A model generated the notes under the pieces. The model was not told where the DNA came from and did no database searches. It was given only the letters and a program-made list of their open reading frames with translations. Source: Ryuthela nishihirai (Eukaryota > Arthropoda > Arachnida > Araneae > Heptathelidae). From it: a stretch of 64,000 nucleotides of DNA. Location of the stretch: the NCBI GenBank assembly GCA_038380435.1, contig JAWZYU010000009.1, positions 60,541,901 through 60,605,900 on the forward strand. Direction: 5' to 3'. Below, in pieces: positions 41,204 through 50,937 of this stretch. Positions within the stretch are counted from its first letter, which is position 1. The number at the start of each line of letters is the position of its first letter. Position numbers and translations under genes: made by a program.

Positions 41204-41494
41204 AACTCCCTGCCCTGCCCATGGTCAGTAGGGGACACCGATGGGCTTGGAAAGTCCGCCGTCCGTCGGATGGGACGTTAAGCCGTGGCCCCGTGTGCGG
41301 GAGAGCCATACCCTGTGCACGTTAAAGAACATGCTGGATGGCCTTGACGGGAGGCTACCATCTGTCTACCAACAGCTATTCCAGTGGGTCCCCTCCCCCA
41401 ACCTTCTCTGAGCCTTCGGGGTCCATGTGACCTGGCCATTTAGCCCATGGTGTGCAAAAAAGTGCCGCTCAGAGGTAAAACAACCCAACCCAAA
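41204..41494 (+). repeat. SINE family 1, 5'-truncated, with exact TSD
   Basis: Starts in the body (ACTCCCTGCCCTGCCCATGG) and ends CAACCCAACCCAAA. Exact 11-bp duplications TGCATATCCTA flank it at 41193-41203 and 41495-41505. Very close to the consensus, so probably young. It lies directly beside the inverted repeat. Confidence 0.92.
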
Positions 41495-41509
41495 TGCATA
41501 TCCTAGGTG

Positions 41510-41890
41510 CTATCTGCAAATCTGGGACACACAGTGCGAGCTTTAATTGCATCAACATTTGTAAATTATTACGAAAAACTGATACTATCCGTGTACAATT
41601 GTTACAAACAACAGAACATTAATAATATAATAAATGAAAAGATTACCAAGTACAACGGGAAAACAGCACCATAAAACATATATTACTTAAATGTTCTCAT
41701 TTAAGGGTTTGATATTGTTTTCTTACTTCAGATATAAATAAATTGGTTTACTTAATATATTGTTAATTATATATATATATACCTACAAAATTATTTTTCT
41801 CTCTTTTGATTTATTAACATTTCATTTCGTTATTAATAAACACTAGAAATTAATCTGTGACTTCGGCACCAATTGATATCTACTCCGTCG
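41510..41890. other. Unassigned AT-rich stretch
   Basis: (TA)n run near 41768-41782. No gene supported. Confidence 0.35.
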
Positions 41891-41894
41891 CTGC

Positions 41895-42350
41895 GACCCC
41901 CATTTGACCTTGAACGCAAGACCGGATCTGAACATCTTTAACATTTATGAGATCTACTGCTCGAAATAGCTCTATTCGCAAACTTTTAGCTCTCTAGGAA
42001 AGTTATATTGAAATTTTACCTTTGACCAGGAAAGACCTATCGCATCCAAAATTTCACCACATTTCCGAGGCGCACAACCCAAAAAATTTCACAATTTTTT
42101 AGTTCTCTAGCACCGGTGGAATTAAATCTGACCTTTGACCCTGAAGGAACCTCCTGATCCGAAATTTCGTAGGGTTTCTTTGACCTAAGTCCAGGAATGC
42201 CCCCAGACATAATTGGTCTCTAATTCACCATGAAGGACACGTCGGAGGTCAAATTTCAGATTTTATCCAAAATCTACAATCAGGATAGCCTCTAGCTGCA
42301 AATTTTCGGAGCTCTACCATTTGGGCATCATAGAATTATCGTGATTCTTT
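41895..42350 (+). repeat. Degenerate tandem repeat, ~112-bp period
   Basis: TTTGACC occurs at about 41907, 42022 and 42133, each followed by a GAA-rich block, an ATCC or ATCTGAA motif and (in two units) AAAATTTC-CCACATTTC or CGAAATTTCGTAGGG. A related unit follows to about 42350. 3-4 units in total, strongly diverged. Confidence 0.6.
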
Positions 42351-42354
42351 GTCA

Positions 42355-43150
42355 GCCGTCAAGTCACTCACAATCGTCTATACATATTAGATATAATTGT
42401 GTCCTAAGATATATTTTATTCAAGAGATGTAATAAACATGGCCAATCCTAACTCCACATTTCATGTGGTCTATAATACAATATTTCCGTGAGTGCATTCA
42501 TACGTGAGTAAAGACAGACTTTCATTATCCTTCAGGAAATTCTTGGGGGTTACCCGAACAGTTAATGAAGTTGTTACTTCTAAGCTGTTATCATCGATGA
42601 TAGTACACTTCACTATTAAAATATTAGTGCTATTATTCCACAGATGAATTTTAACTCGAGTGCGATATCTGATTTTGTTAAATGGATAATCACGAGAACT
42701 ATTAGAGTAAAACTAATTTTTAAAAAAATTACTAAATGAATGATATTTTATATATTGCGAGAAAAGTAGTAATTCGTAATGTGATATTAATGTTATTTGA
42801 ATCATAGTGATTATGTGAGGGTTTTGTGCTTTATGGATGTGCTTAATAAAGTGTTAACTATCTTACCTAGTTCGATTCCTAAGTGATTAGAAAACTAAGA
42901 ATTCTCTGTATGTGAAAAGAATTGAAAAATGAGAAATCTGTTTGAAATACGTGTCTTTGCTATTTCTGTTATCATATTGACACTCATAAACACTGCTATA
43001 AATGAGCCTGAAAATATTTTGAGGCCAGTCTCACAATATGGCTTCATCTAATCCCAATCAACGATTCTTTGCGCGATATCTTTATCAGACCCTTATTCAT
43101 ATTTCACTCTAATGTAATCGTATTATGTAAGGATTGTTAATAAAATCACA
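42355..43150. other. Unassigned AT-rich region
   Basis: No gene or repeat end supported. Confidence 0.35.
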
Positions 43151-43369
43151 AGAATGCAAATTCAATTTCATGAAGTTGTGAGCTTAATTTTGTTCCTCAA
43201 CCATATGCATTCATTATCTGCAAAGCACATTGGATTTTGTTTTGTCTTTTACTTTTCATATTTTAGAATTATTTTAAAGATTATAACGGGGAATATTTCC
43301 GCGAAACTGTCAAACGTCCAGATCCGTTGCAAGGAATTGGAAACAGATATCGAAAAAAGGGAGGATTTA

Positions 43370-43530
43370 AGAGAAATTGGAAAACAGTTAAGGGAAAGAG
43401 AAAAACAGATGGAGACAGTGAAATTACGAAATAGATGGAGACCATAAAGATGAAAAGATAGATGACGACGATAAAGATGAAGAGAAAGATGGAGACAATA
43501 AAGATGAAGAAAACGATAAAGACAGGGAAA
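43370..43530 (+). repeat. Purine-rich imperfect tandem repeat
   Basis: Variations on AGAAAGATGGAGAC and AAAGATGAAGA. Charged open frames across it (43154-43447) reflect the repeat, not a gene. Confidence 0.8.
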
Positions 43531-43775
43531 GAATCAGCATGCTGGGTCAGTAGCGGATTTAGAGTACCAGGGGCCAAGAGCGGAACAACATTTGGTGGCC
43601 CTATGGTTTTTTAAGAAACAACTAGTTATAAATTCACAGAACGAAATTAGGGGCCTCTCAGTAGCTGGAGTCCTAAGCAACGCATAGTCCGCTTATCGGA
43701 AAATCCGCCTTTGTGGTGGATGAAGGGAGAGGGGGAAGTAACAGAATAATTAGCAAATGATTGACTTTTTGGACT

Positions 43776-44118
43776 GTTTTACCTCTTAGAGGCACTTTTT
43801 TCCCACATAATAGGATAAATGACTAGGTCATAGGACCCCAAGGGCTCGGAGATTTTTGCGAAGTGAATCCACTAGACAGTGTTAAGAGACAAATGAAAGC
43901 TTCCCGGCAAGGCCATAATGCGTGTTCTTTAACGTGCAGAGAGTATGGTTCGCTCTGAAAACGGAACCACAGCTTCATTTTCCTTTCGAAGAGGATGAGC
44001 ATCTTTTTAAGCCCATTGGTTTCCCCTTTCTTACTATAGGCAGGGTGGGAGTTAGCGAAAAGAAATCTCAATGATGGCACAGGTGCGACTCGAACCTGAG
44101 AATTGCAGATTGACACCG
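43776..44118 (-). repeat. SINE family 1, full length (minus)
   Basis: TGTTTTACCTCTTAGAGGC through CTTCCCGGCAAGGCCA to a tRNA-like head with B-box complement GCGACTCGAACCTGAG. It ends just after the anticodon-arm region; the outer A-box part is lost. Confidence 0.83.
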
Positions 44119-44401
44119 CCCAATTAACAAAAAGAATGAGACAAGTATACAGCATATTTTTATTGACAGCAACAATGAAATTTTAAAAACAATATCATGA
44201 TGTTTAATTAAGATTTTTAAAGAAGTTATCATGGAAATGTCCAAACAAGTTTGATAGTTTTTAATACAAATACTTTATTATTTTGTTAAAATGTGTATTT
44301 ATGTTTAGTATTAACCAGGGTGAATATATAGATATATATAAGGTGGCTCCAAAAGGCTCTGTTTTACTAAGGCCATTCTAATGCCGCTTAGTGATGCTCT
44401 T

Positions 44402-44430
44402 CGTGACGTCACTACGGGTATATAGTTGCG
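44402..44430 (+). promoter_or_regulatory. Promoter-like motifs: CRE palindrome and TATA
   Basis: TGACGTCA (full palindromic CRE/ATF site, about 44404-44411) is followed by TATATAG 10 bases on (about 44419-44426). The THAP-like coding segment begins about 180 bp downstream. The spacing of a CRE and TATA box is promoter-like, but function cannot be shown from sequence alone. Confidence 0.4.
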
Positions 44431-44603
44431 CTAAAGTATTTGCATATTCGACCGTTATTTAGTGTTTATCTGTATTCTTGATAAATATTTTTCTCTGTGA
44501 AATTTTTCAGGTAATGTTTTTCTGATCATCCCAACTCTGTAGTGACAAAGTGCATGAATTAAACTTCGAATAATAAAAACAGCTTTGTTTCATATTCATT
44601 CCC

Positions 44604-44770
44604 ATGAGAAGAAAAATTGTTAAGAAACGGGTAATACTGTGTCGGCGTCAACACAAATTCAATGAGCAGCATGCTAAGATATGTAATAAACATTTTTGTG
44701 ATGCTTTTCACGATCGAGACCTGTGAAGCGAACTCTTAGGACTATCTGTTATACGTAAACTTAAAGGATA
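44604..44770 (+). pseudogene. THAP-like zinc-finger segment
   Basis: From ATG 44604: 'MRRKIVKKRVILCRRQHKFN', then 'EQHAKICNKHFCDAF', a TGA stop at 44724-44726, and, in the same frame, 'SELLGLSVIRKLK'. The I-C-KHF core with a following aliphatic/basic stretch is the second half of a THAP (C2-CH) DNA-binding domain. THAP domains occur in P-element transposases and host proteins. The N-terminal CxxC half and the invariant Trp/AVPTIF parts are absent or decayed. Frame-preserving stop suggests a pseudogene or the tail of a DNA transposon ORF. Confidence 0.5.
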
Positions 44771-44774
44771 AATC

Positions 44775-45660
44775 TATTCCAGATAAAAACCTGACGCACG
44801 AAAATTCAATCTTGCTTACGACGACAGCTTCTACTCAGACCAAGTGATTGTTGTCTCGGGGGAAAACTGAAAAGAGAGTTGGGAAAATAAATTGATGACC
44901 TTGAAAACAACTACAATGTTTCCAATAATAAAGTAGCATTATCTCAGCCAATTCATAATTTAAGTACCGTGGCTTCAGGGAAGTACCCGGACTTCCGAAA
45001 ATCAGGGTACTTCCCTGACCAAAAATCCTGTCGTCTTATATGAAATCCCAAATTTGTCCACCTGCTTTGAAATCTGAAACAAGCTTCTTTGTATAGTTTT
45101 ATTTAGCCCCATAATATATATCCGACACTTGAAGTATTATATTTATAATATATAATTCAGGTGGCGATACTGAGTATATTCAGCTGGAGTGATTTTCTTG
45201 TCCTAAACTTTGAGTATTTTTATCTTATTATTAATAGATTTTAAACTGATTTTTGAAATAAGTTGAATTATAAATATATTTTGAATGTAATTCATTAATT
45301 ACAAAAAGTATTACAAATAACTTTGCTAAGCCTTATATCAAACCTTGTGCAGTGACATTATTATGTGTTCTACCCACGTTCTTCAAGTGATGTATGTTCA
45401 CGTAATTGGAACTTTGAAACTTCATGCGTGTGATACTCAGGTTTAAATACTTCATTGTTATCATTATCTATGAAATTTCTTGAATCAGTAAAAGAGCCTT
45501 GTATTTTCTAAGCTAGTCTTATTGCTGTAGCATTTTTTGATTTTTTGGAATTTTTAAGGTAGTTTATAATTACTGTAAGTATATAATAGAAAAATCTTGT
45601 GTTGAATGCAATTGTGAAATTATAAATACATTGATGACATTACGATGCATTGGAAAATGT
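44775..45660. other. Unassigned region; hairpin at 44975-45018
   Basis: TCAGGGAAGTACCC (44975-44988) and its exact complement (45005-45018) form a 14-bp stem with a 16-base loop. The rest is AT-rich with no gene. Confidence 0.5.
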
Positions 45661-45664
45661 GTAT

Positions 45665-46258
45665 CATGGTTTCACTTACAGAAGTGAACTTACAGAAAAA
45701 AATTTCAAAAAATTGAAATCTGACTATAAGCGTAGGTGGAAATGCCATAAATGCAAACAGGATATGATAGAAAAAAGGTAAGAAAAGAAATCTTAATGAT
45801 GATGATTATGAAGATAGGAATTCAACTATAAATAAACCTAATACTAGAGAACTATCTTCAACTATACCTCACATTGGTGAGATTATTAATGAACAAATGA
45901 CTAAACTAAGAGATTAAACTAAGAAATCAAGATATGATTGAACTTAATGACAAATAAAAAATGGCCTACTGAAGGAGTTAGAAGAGTATAAAAAATGTAC
46001 CCATTATTGTTCAGAAAAATTGGATGATTATTTAAAAATTATGATAAAGTTAAAATAAAAAAAAAACTTTCAACTGGAAAACAAATTACTTGCTGATGAA
46101 AATAAAATGCTAAAAAAAGGTGAAAAAACAACACTGGAGAATCAATAATCTTGAACAACACTAATTTGGAGATTATAGATGTTCCAGAAACATCTAAGGA
46201 AATTTTATCCAATATTGCACATGTTTTTAAAATAGATACCAATGATGTTAATTATTGA
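45665..46258 (+). pseudogene. LINE ORF1-like protein remnant (PHD-type end, coiled coil)
   Basis: 'HGFTYRSELTEKNFKKLKSD' followed by 'RRWKCHKCKQD' (45665-45775) looks like the end of a PHD-type zinc finger (W-C--C), common at the start of LINE ORF1 proteins in arthropods. Further on are 'GEIINEQMTKLRD' and a Lys/Glu/Leu-rich coiled-coil-like stretch with stops. The last block, 'NLEIIDVPETSKEIL' to 'TNDVNY' and stop at 46256-46258, resembles the C-terminal 'NLEI-GVPE' domain of such ORF1 proteins. These bind element RNA. Broken in several frames. Confidence 0.55.
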
Positions 46259-46261
46259 CCT

Positions 46262-46950
46262 TTTTTATTGTTTTTAAATATAAAAGATTTTTTCCCTGGG
46301 ATAATAATTTTTACAGATATCTGGATTGACGATAATAAATTGCATTTATATACCATACCTAATTACAAAGCTTACCATAAATGTCAAAATGATAAGAGAT
46401 GTGGTGGTGTAATTGTTTTCGTTAAACAATATTTTGTAACAGTTTATGGATATACTAATGTCTTTACTACAGCAGATATGATCGAAATTACAGTTAAATT
46501 GAGTAACATATTGTTTGTTTTTAATCGCATTCTATAGATTGCATTCTTATACAAAGCAAAACTTTATTAATGAATTAGAAAATAAATTAGATTCTTTAAA
46601 CATTAATAATGTGCTGATAGTAGGCGACATGAATATTGATTTAAGAGAAAATGATGCAAATAAAAATGATTATTTACATTTAATTCAATCAAATTGATTC
46701 CATTATTTGTCATAGGGAAATTACCAGAGGTGATTCAGAAAGCTGTCTCGACCATGTGCTTTTAAGAAATTCAGTAATAAATAATTTAACAACTTATATA
46801 ATAAAGCTAAATATCGCTGATTACAATTTAATTGGTATAAATTTTAAATCTGACTTAACTAAAAGAGTTAAACGATTTCAAAATACATATAAAATCGACA
46901 TAATAAAACTGAAAGAATTATTAGGAAATAAAAGTTGAAATTATGTTAAG
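46262..46950 (+). pseudogene. LINE ORF2: AP-like endonuclease remnant
   Basis: 'FTDIWIDDNKLHLYTIPNYK' (about 46310-46370) matches the T-E/D-W motif of LINE endonucleases with the acidic residue replaced by Asp. 'RCGGVIVFVKQY' and then 'LNINNVLIVGDMNIDL' (about 46595-46645) carry the G-D-N catalytic motif. The SD-H end is visible as 'GDSESCLDHVLL' (about 46728-46765, across frames). This domain nicks the target. Stops at 46538 and 46697 break it. The N-terminal third is absent. Confidence 0.72.
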
Positions 46951-47816
46951 TGTCATGTCCCTCGAATTTTATATTTATTTATTTATTGTATATTTTTGTT
47001 GTATTATATTGTTGTATATATTTTTATGTGTTCTTTGAAATGTTTGTGCTGGGATGACTCACTGTTGTTGTTTTCGGGTCTGAAGCTTGCTGCTTGTGGA
47101 AAGAATCAATGCCAGAAGTTGTTTGTGCTGTATATGACTAACTAGCCGGGGCGTGAAGTCTGCGCATGAGGCTAGGGGAAGGAGTTGGAAGTATCAGTCT
47201 GTGCGTTAGCTGTCAGGCGAAGAGGTCGCGTTGACACGCGTCAAAAGGACGCCACGCCGCCTTACTCAAATTAACCCTTGAAGTCAGGGTGCGATTCTAA
47301 GAAGGAATTCAGATTCTTGGAGAATCTTATCTTTTATTGTTGTGGTTCAGGAGGAGCCGCAGTAGACAAAGGAAAATCCTTTCGACGAGTTTTTGAGGTC
47401 TGTAAAGTGAGAAATTGCAGAGTGTGCAAATGTCCACCTCACCTCAATAATATTTGCAGTAGCAAAGCAGCAAAGGCTCACGGTGTTGAGCGGTGAATTT
47501 GATAGTAGTTTTGTGGATTCAGAAAGAACCACAGTGTGAAGCAGCAAAGGCCCACGGAGTGGAGTTCATTCCCAGCACGTAGCTGTATATAAGTGTGAAT
47601 AAAAGTTGTGTCGTCCCTATATAACTCTCGTGCAGTAATTGATGGACCATTGTTATTCTTCATTTAACGCAGCAAGGTTGAGGCATACAGTGGCACGGGC
47701 ATAAAATCCCACGAATCAGTGAATTAAGTAGCAATTTCATCATCTCTCTCTCCTGTGTGGACTGGTTCATTACATCTGGCCCAGTCAGAAAGGATCCGAA
47801 CCCCCGGGTAACCACA
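46951..47816 (+). mobile_element. Solo LTR (866 bp) inserted in LINE, 5-bp TSD
   Basis: Begins TGTCATGTCCCTCG and ends GGGTAACCACA, so TG...CA. Direct repeats TTAAG flank it at 46946-46950 and 47817-47821. Removing the LTR and one TTAAG rejoins the LINE reading frame ('NYVK' to 'DRNDINIPFK'). The related LTR at 61546 shares the start and CAAAGCAGCAA, CAACACGTA-like and ACTCTCGTGC blocks. No internal domain lies between, as expected after LTR-LTR recombination. Confidence 0.93.
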
Positions 47817-47821
47817 TTAAG

Positions 47822-48920
47822 ATAGAAATGATATAAATATACCGTTTAAAATATTCTTAGAACAATCAAATAAACTAATTGAAATATCTAAATATACTAT
47901 AAAAAACCAACAAAATAAGATTAAAAATTTAAAACCATGGATAACTAATGCACTTATAAATTCCATTGCAAAACGAAACATATTGCATAATTTATTAAAA
48001 AAACAACCTTTTAATATTAAATTAAAGAATTATTTTAATAAATATCGAAATTTATTATTAAAATTAATTACGGGAGCAAAAACAGATTACTATACAAAAG
48101 CGTTTTTAAACGATACTTGTAATATCAAACAGTACTGGAATATTAAAAATGAATTAACCGGTAAGCATTAAAATATTTCAACATTCCCAAAAGAAATCAA
48201 AATTGACAATATTATTTTTTATAACCAAAATCCGATCCGTTGCAATTGGCTGATATATTTAATAAATATTTTACAGAAATAATTGAAGACTTAATAAAAG
48301 ATATTCCAAATTATAGTAATGACATACACGATCAGTTGCCTACATCGCTGAACTCAATTTTCATAGTTTACATAACAGAAGAAGAAATTAGTACTGTAAT
48401 TAAAAATTTAAAATTAAAAAAAAACAAATGAAGATAAAGATATTTCCACAAAAGTTATAAAAGAAGCAAATTTTTGAAATTGTAACGATGCTATGTCACC
48501 TTTTTAAATTGTCCTTACACACATGTTGCTTTCCTAATATATTAAAAAACTCAACTGTTATTCCTATTTATAAAAGAGGTATACATTTCTATATAGGCAA
48601 TTATAGACCAATATCTTTGTTATCAATATTTTCAAAAATCTTTGAAAAAATATTAATTCTAATTTTTTAAATTCTAAATTTCAGTACAATCAATTTGGTT
48701 TTAGAATATGAATAGAAACTGAAGCTGTTATACTAAGAATAACATCATTAGCTTATATTGCTATCAATGATAACTACAGTCACAATATTTTTAGATATAA
48801 AAAAAGCATTTAATTCAGTATCACATAATTTACTCCTACCTAAACTAAAAAATGCTGGAATTAGAATAATATGTTAAAATGTTTAAAAACTTATTTAATA
48901 AATAGAACTCAGAAACCAAA
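47822..48920 (+). pseudogene. LINE ORF2: linker and first RT motifs
   Basis: A long open stretch begins 'DRNDINIPFKIFLEQSNKLI' and includes 'NLKPWITNALINSIAKRN', 'YYTKAFLND' and 'LADIFNKYFTEI', the typical linker between endonuclease and RT. 'NSTVIPIYKRG' and 'NYRPISLLSIFSKIFEKIL' (about 48555-48655) are the first RT motifs. 'FNQFGF' and 'FLDIKKAFNSVSHNLLLPKL' (about 48790-48855, motif A with Asp replaced by Asn in the second position) follow. Several stops. The reading is cut by the SINE at 48924. Confidence 0.82.
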
Positions 48921-48923
48921 TAT

Positions 48924-49130
48924 AGATTAGTGGTTAGTGCTGCTTGGCTACTGATCTAAGGGATCTGGGTTCGAGCCCCGGGTAAGGCATGGATGTATGT
49001 GTTGTTTTTCTGCTGAGGTCCTGCCATCCTCACAGACCCTCTACTGTGATATATAAACTGACAGGCTCTTGTCAGACCTCTGTGGCAAGCAGCTGCTTGA
49101 GGAGGTATTAATTTATTTTTTTATTATTAT
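48924..49130 (+). repeat. tRNA-derived SINE, family 2, inside the LINE RT
   Basis: The head GATTAGTGGTTAGTGCTGC (A box) and GGGTTCGAGCCCCGGG (strong B box) have tRNA-like spacing. A unique body follows (CTGCCATCCTCACAGACCC, AAGCAGCTGCTTGAGG) and an AT-rich tail to about 49130. No similarity to family 1. It lies between RT motif A and motif B ('VPQVSVLGPILFNVF') of the LINE. No TSD was confirmed. Confidence 0.78.
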
Positions 49131-49640
49131 TGTGTACCACAAGTTTCAGTATTAGGTCCCATTTTATTTAATGTGTTTCTAAATGATCTTTGCGATTTGA
49201 ATATAAAAGACAAAATAATTAAATTTGTTGATGATACGGCATTGGTATATACGTCCATAAGTAAAGACATTTTACTAACTGACATAAATAGAGATTTACG
49301 GATAATTATATAATTAGATATTGGTTTATAAAAAATAAATTATTTTTAAATGCTAAAAAATAAAATATTATACTTCAGAATGAAGTGAAATATTCCATAT
49401 ATGTTTTAAAATAAATTATTCTATCATTCTATTAAATGCACAGGTTCTGAATGTTTATGCAAACCAATTGCATAAACATTCAGAACCTGTGCATTGATAT
49501 CGAGGGTGTTGATAATTATAAATATTTTGGAATGCATATTAATAGTCATTTAACTTGGAAAAATCATAATGACTACTTAACAAAAAAAATAATGCAATTA
49601 TACCTAATTTATAGTATATTAGAAATTTCGTTAACATTAC
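49131..49640 (+). pseudogene. LINE ORF2: RT motifs B to thumb
   Basis: 'VPQVSVLGPILFNVFLND' (49135-49190, motif B), 'FVDDTALVYTS' (about 49225-49255, YADD box with F-V in place of Y-A, both Asp kept), 'WFIKNKLFLNAKK' and 'YKYFGMHINSHLTWKNH' (about 49520-49565, the thumb LG--ID--L-W--H block). Broken by stops and by a 28-bp inverted duplication at 49435-49495. Confidence 0.85.
49435..49495. repeat. Perfect 28-bp hairpin inside LINE coding sequence
   Basis: 49435-49462 and 49468-49495 are exact reverse complements with loop ACCAA. The right arm is in the LINE reading ('NIQNLCIDIEG'), so the left arm is the inverted copy. Confidence 0.93.
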
Positions 49641-49644
49641 ACTT

Positions 49645-50630
49645 CAGAACAGAACCGTCAGATGGAATATTTTAGTAATTGGGAAACCATACTCGAGTTG
49701 TTTTTCAACCCTCCACCCCACAGGAACCTAAATTCTATGGCCTACCCTTCTTCTAATTCCTACCTAATTGTAACTAAATTCTAGGATTAGCATTTGCGAA
49801 ATCAAATTGTCGAACTGTCCCGAAAATGAATCTCAGAACGCCCAAAACTAAATCTCCCCCCCACCGAAATAAAATTGTGGGTATGGGCCTGTTTGGCTTA
49901 TACTGCGATTATTCAATAGAATAAAAACACATTGTTACTGCGTCAGATTCAGAGACTTCGGCGCATTAAACAATTAGAAAAGCAGTTGCGAAATATTATT
50001 AAAAACTAAGTGAAGCAGCGCGGAAAAATCTCTCTTTTGCAAGCAATATTAAGATCAGAGCAAAAAATAGTGGAATTTGCATAATTACAATTTAATACGG
50101 CAGACTAACAACTTCGGCATTCAAATAAAATTAAAAAAAGCAAAGCTGTTTCATTGTGTAACTCTGGGAGAATATTCTTAGTAAATTAAAAACTGTGGTT
50201 TACCTTAATCAGATTAAATATCTTTTGGAAAGGAAATTTTTTGAAACGTATTTCAGGCTTGAAAATTGAAAATTTTCTTCAGATTTTCATTATGATTATT
50301 AATATAGTTGAAAATAAGACAAGTTATAATAACTTGAGATCTAATGTTTTAATTCATAGAATTCAACTTTATGAGAAAGAACAAAATAATTACTCAAAAT
50401 ATTGTGATATAATCATGAAATCCGTAATATCAATATACACTGAAATGGCCACTTTATATATGTAGTTCCATGTTATGTCAATAGCAACTGATATACAGAA
50501 CTCTATAACATCTTAAATAAGCTTTTGTAAAAAAATGTGACCAAAGATAATTTAAAAAACTCAAATTTATTTAAATCTTAATTAAAAACACTATTCTTTC
50601 AGGATTTATGAGTTATAGGATCTGAAATAT
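49645..50630. other. Unassigned region, possible further LINE debris
   Basis: The open frame 50241-50465 ('IQLYEKEQNNYSKY') is Lys/Asn-rich and might be LINE-derived, without decisive motifs. The stretch 49690-49900 is C-rich for the window and has no landmark. Confidence 0.3.
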
Positions 50631-50639
50631 TTAGAATGT

Positions 50640-50930
50640 TAGCTAGTTATCGAAAAAATCATTCAAAATTGGCGAAAATTGACATGATGTTTATAAGAAC
50701 TTTCCTTAACACTCTAAATAACGAATGACTATTGCTAGAAACTGAGATTAAAATAGATTTATTGAAATCTTTAAATTATCTTCAGTCACATTTTTTCATA
50801 AAAATCTTACTTAAGGAGCTGCTAAACTCAATCTCAGTTACGTGGTTTGTCTCAGTCACACAGTTATTATAACACAGTTACAATGTTAGTTTATTATAAC
50901 ACAGAAACTGTATCCAATAAAACTGTAGCT
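50640..50930 (+). repeat. Dispersed repeat D, copy 1
   Basis: ATTAAAATAGATTTATTGAA, then ATCTTTAAATTATCTTCAGT and AGCTGAGCTTA, colinear with 63760-63985 (AATTTTAATAGATTTGATTG, ATCTTTAAATTATCTTCAGT, CAGCTGAGTTTA). Copy 1 is followed directly by a Tc1-like element. Confidence 0.7.
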
Positions 50931-50937
50931 GAGCTTA

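Larger units (their letters stand above)
45665..49640 (+). mobile_element. LINE (Jockey/CR1-like), ORF1 and ORF2 remnants, with two insertions
   Basis: An ORF1-like segment (45665-46258) precedes endonuclease and RT remnants (46262-49640). A solo LTR (46951-47816) and a second-type SINE (48924-49130) are inserted. Without these the element is about 2.9 kb, so internal parts are also missing: the endonuclease starts mid-domain. A very similar RT is present at 55.1-58.7 kb. Confidence 0.78.

Noticed and set aside
43154..43577. Charged coiled-coil-like protein and an antisense hydrophobic protein
   Set aside because: Both come from a purine-rich tandem repeat; the hydrophobic reading is simply its complement.
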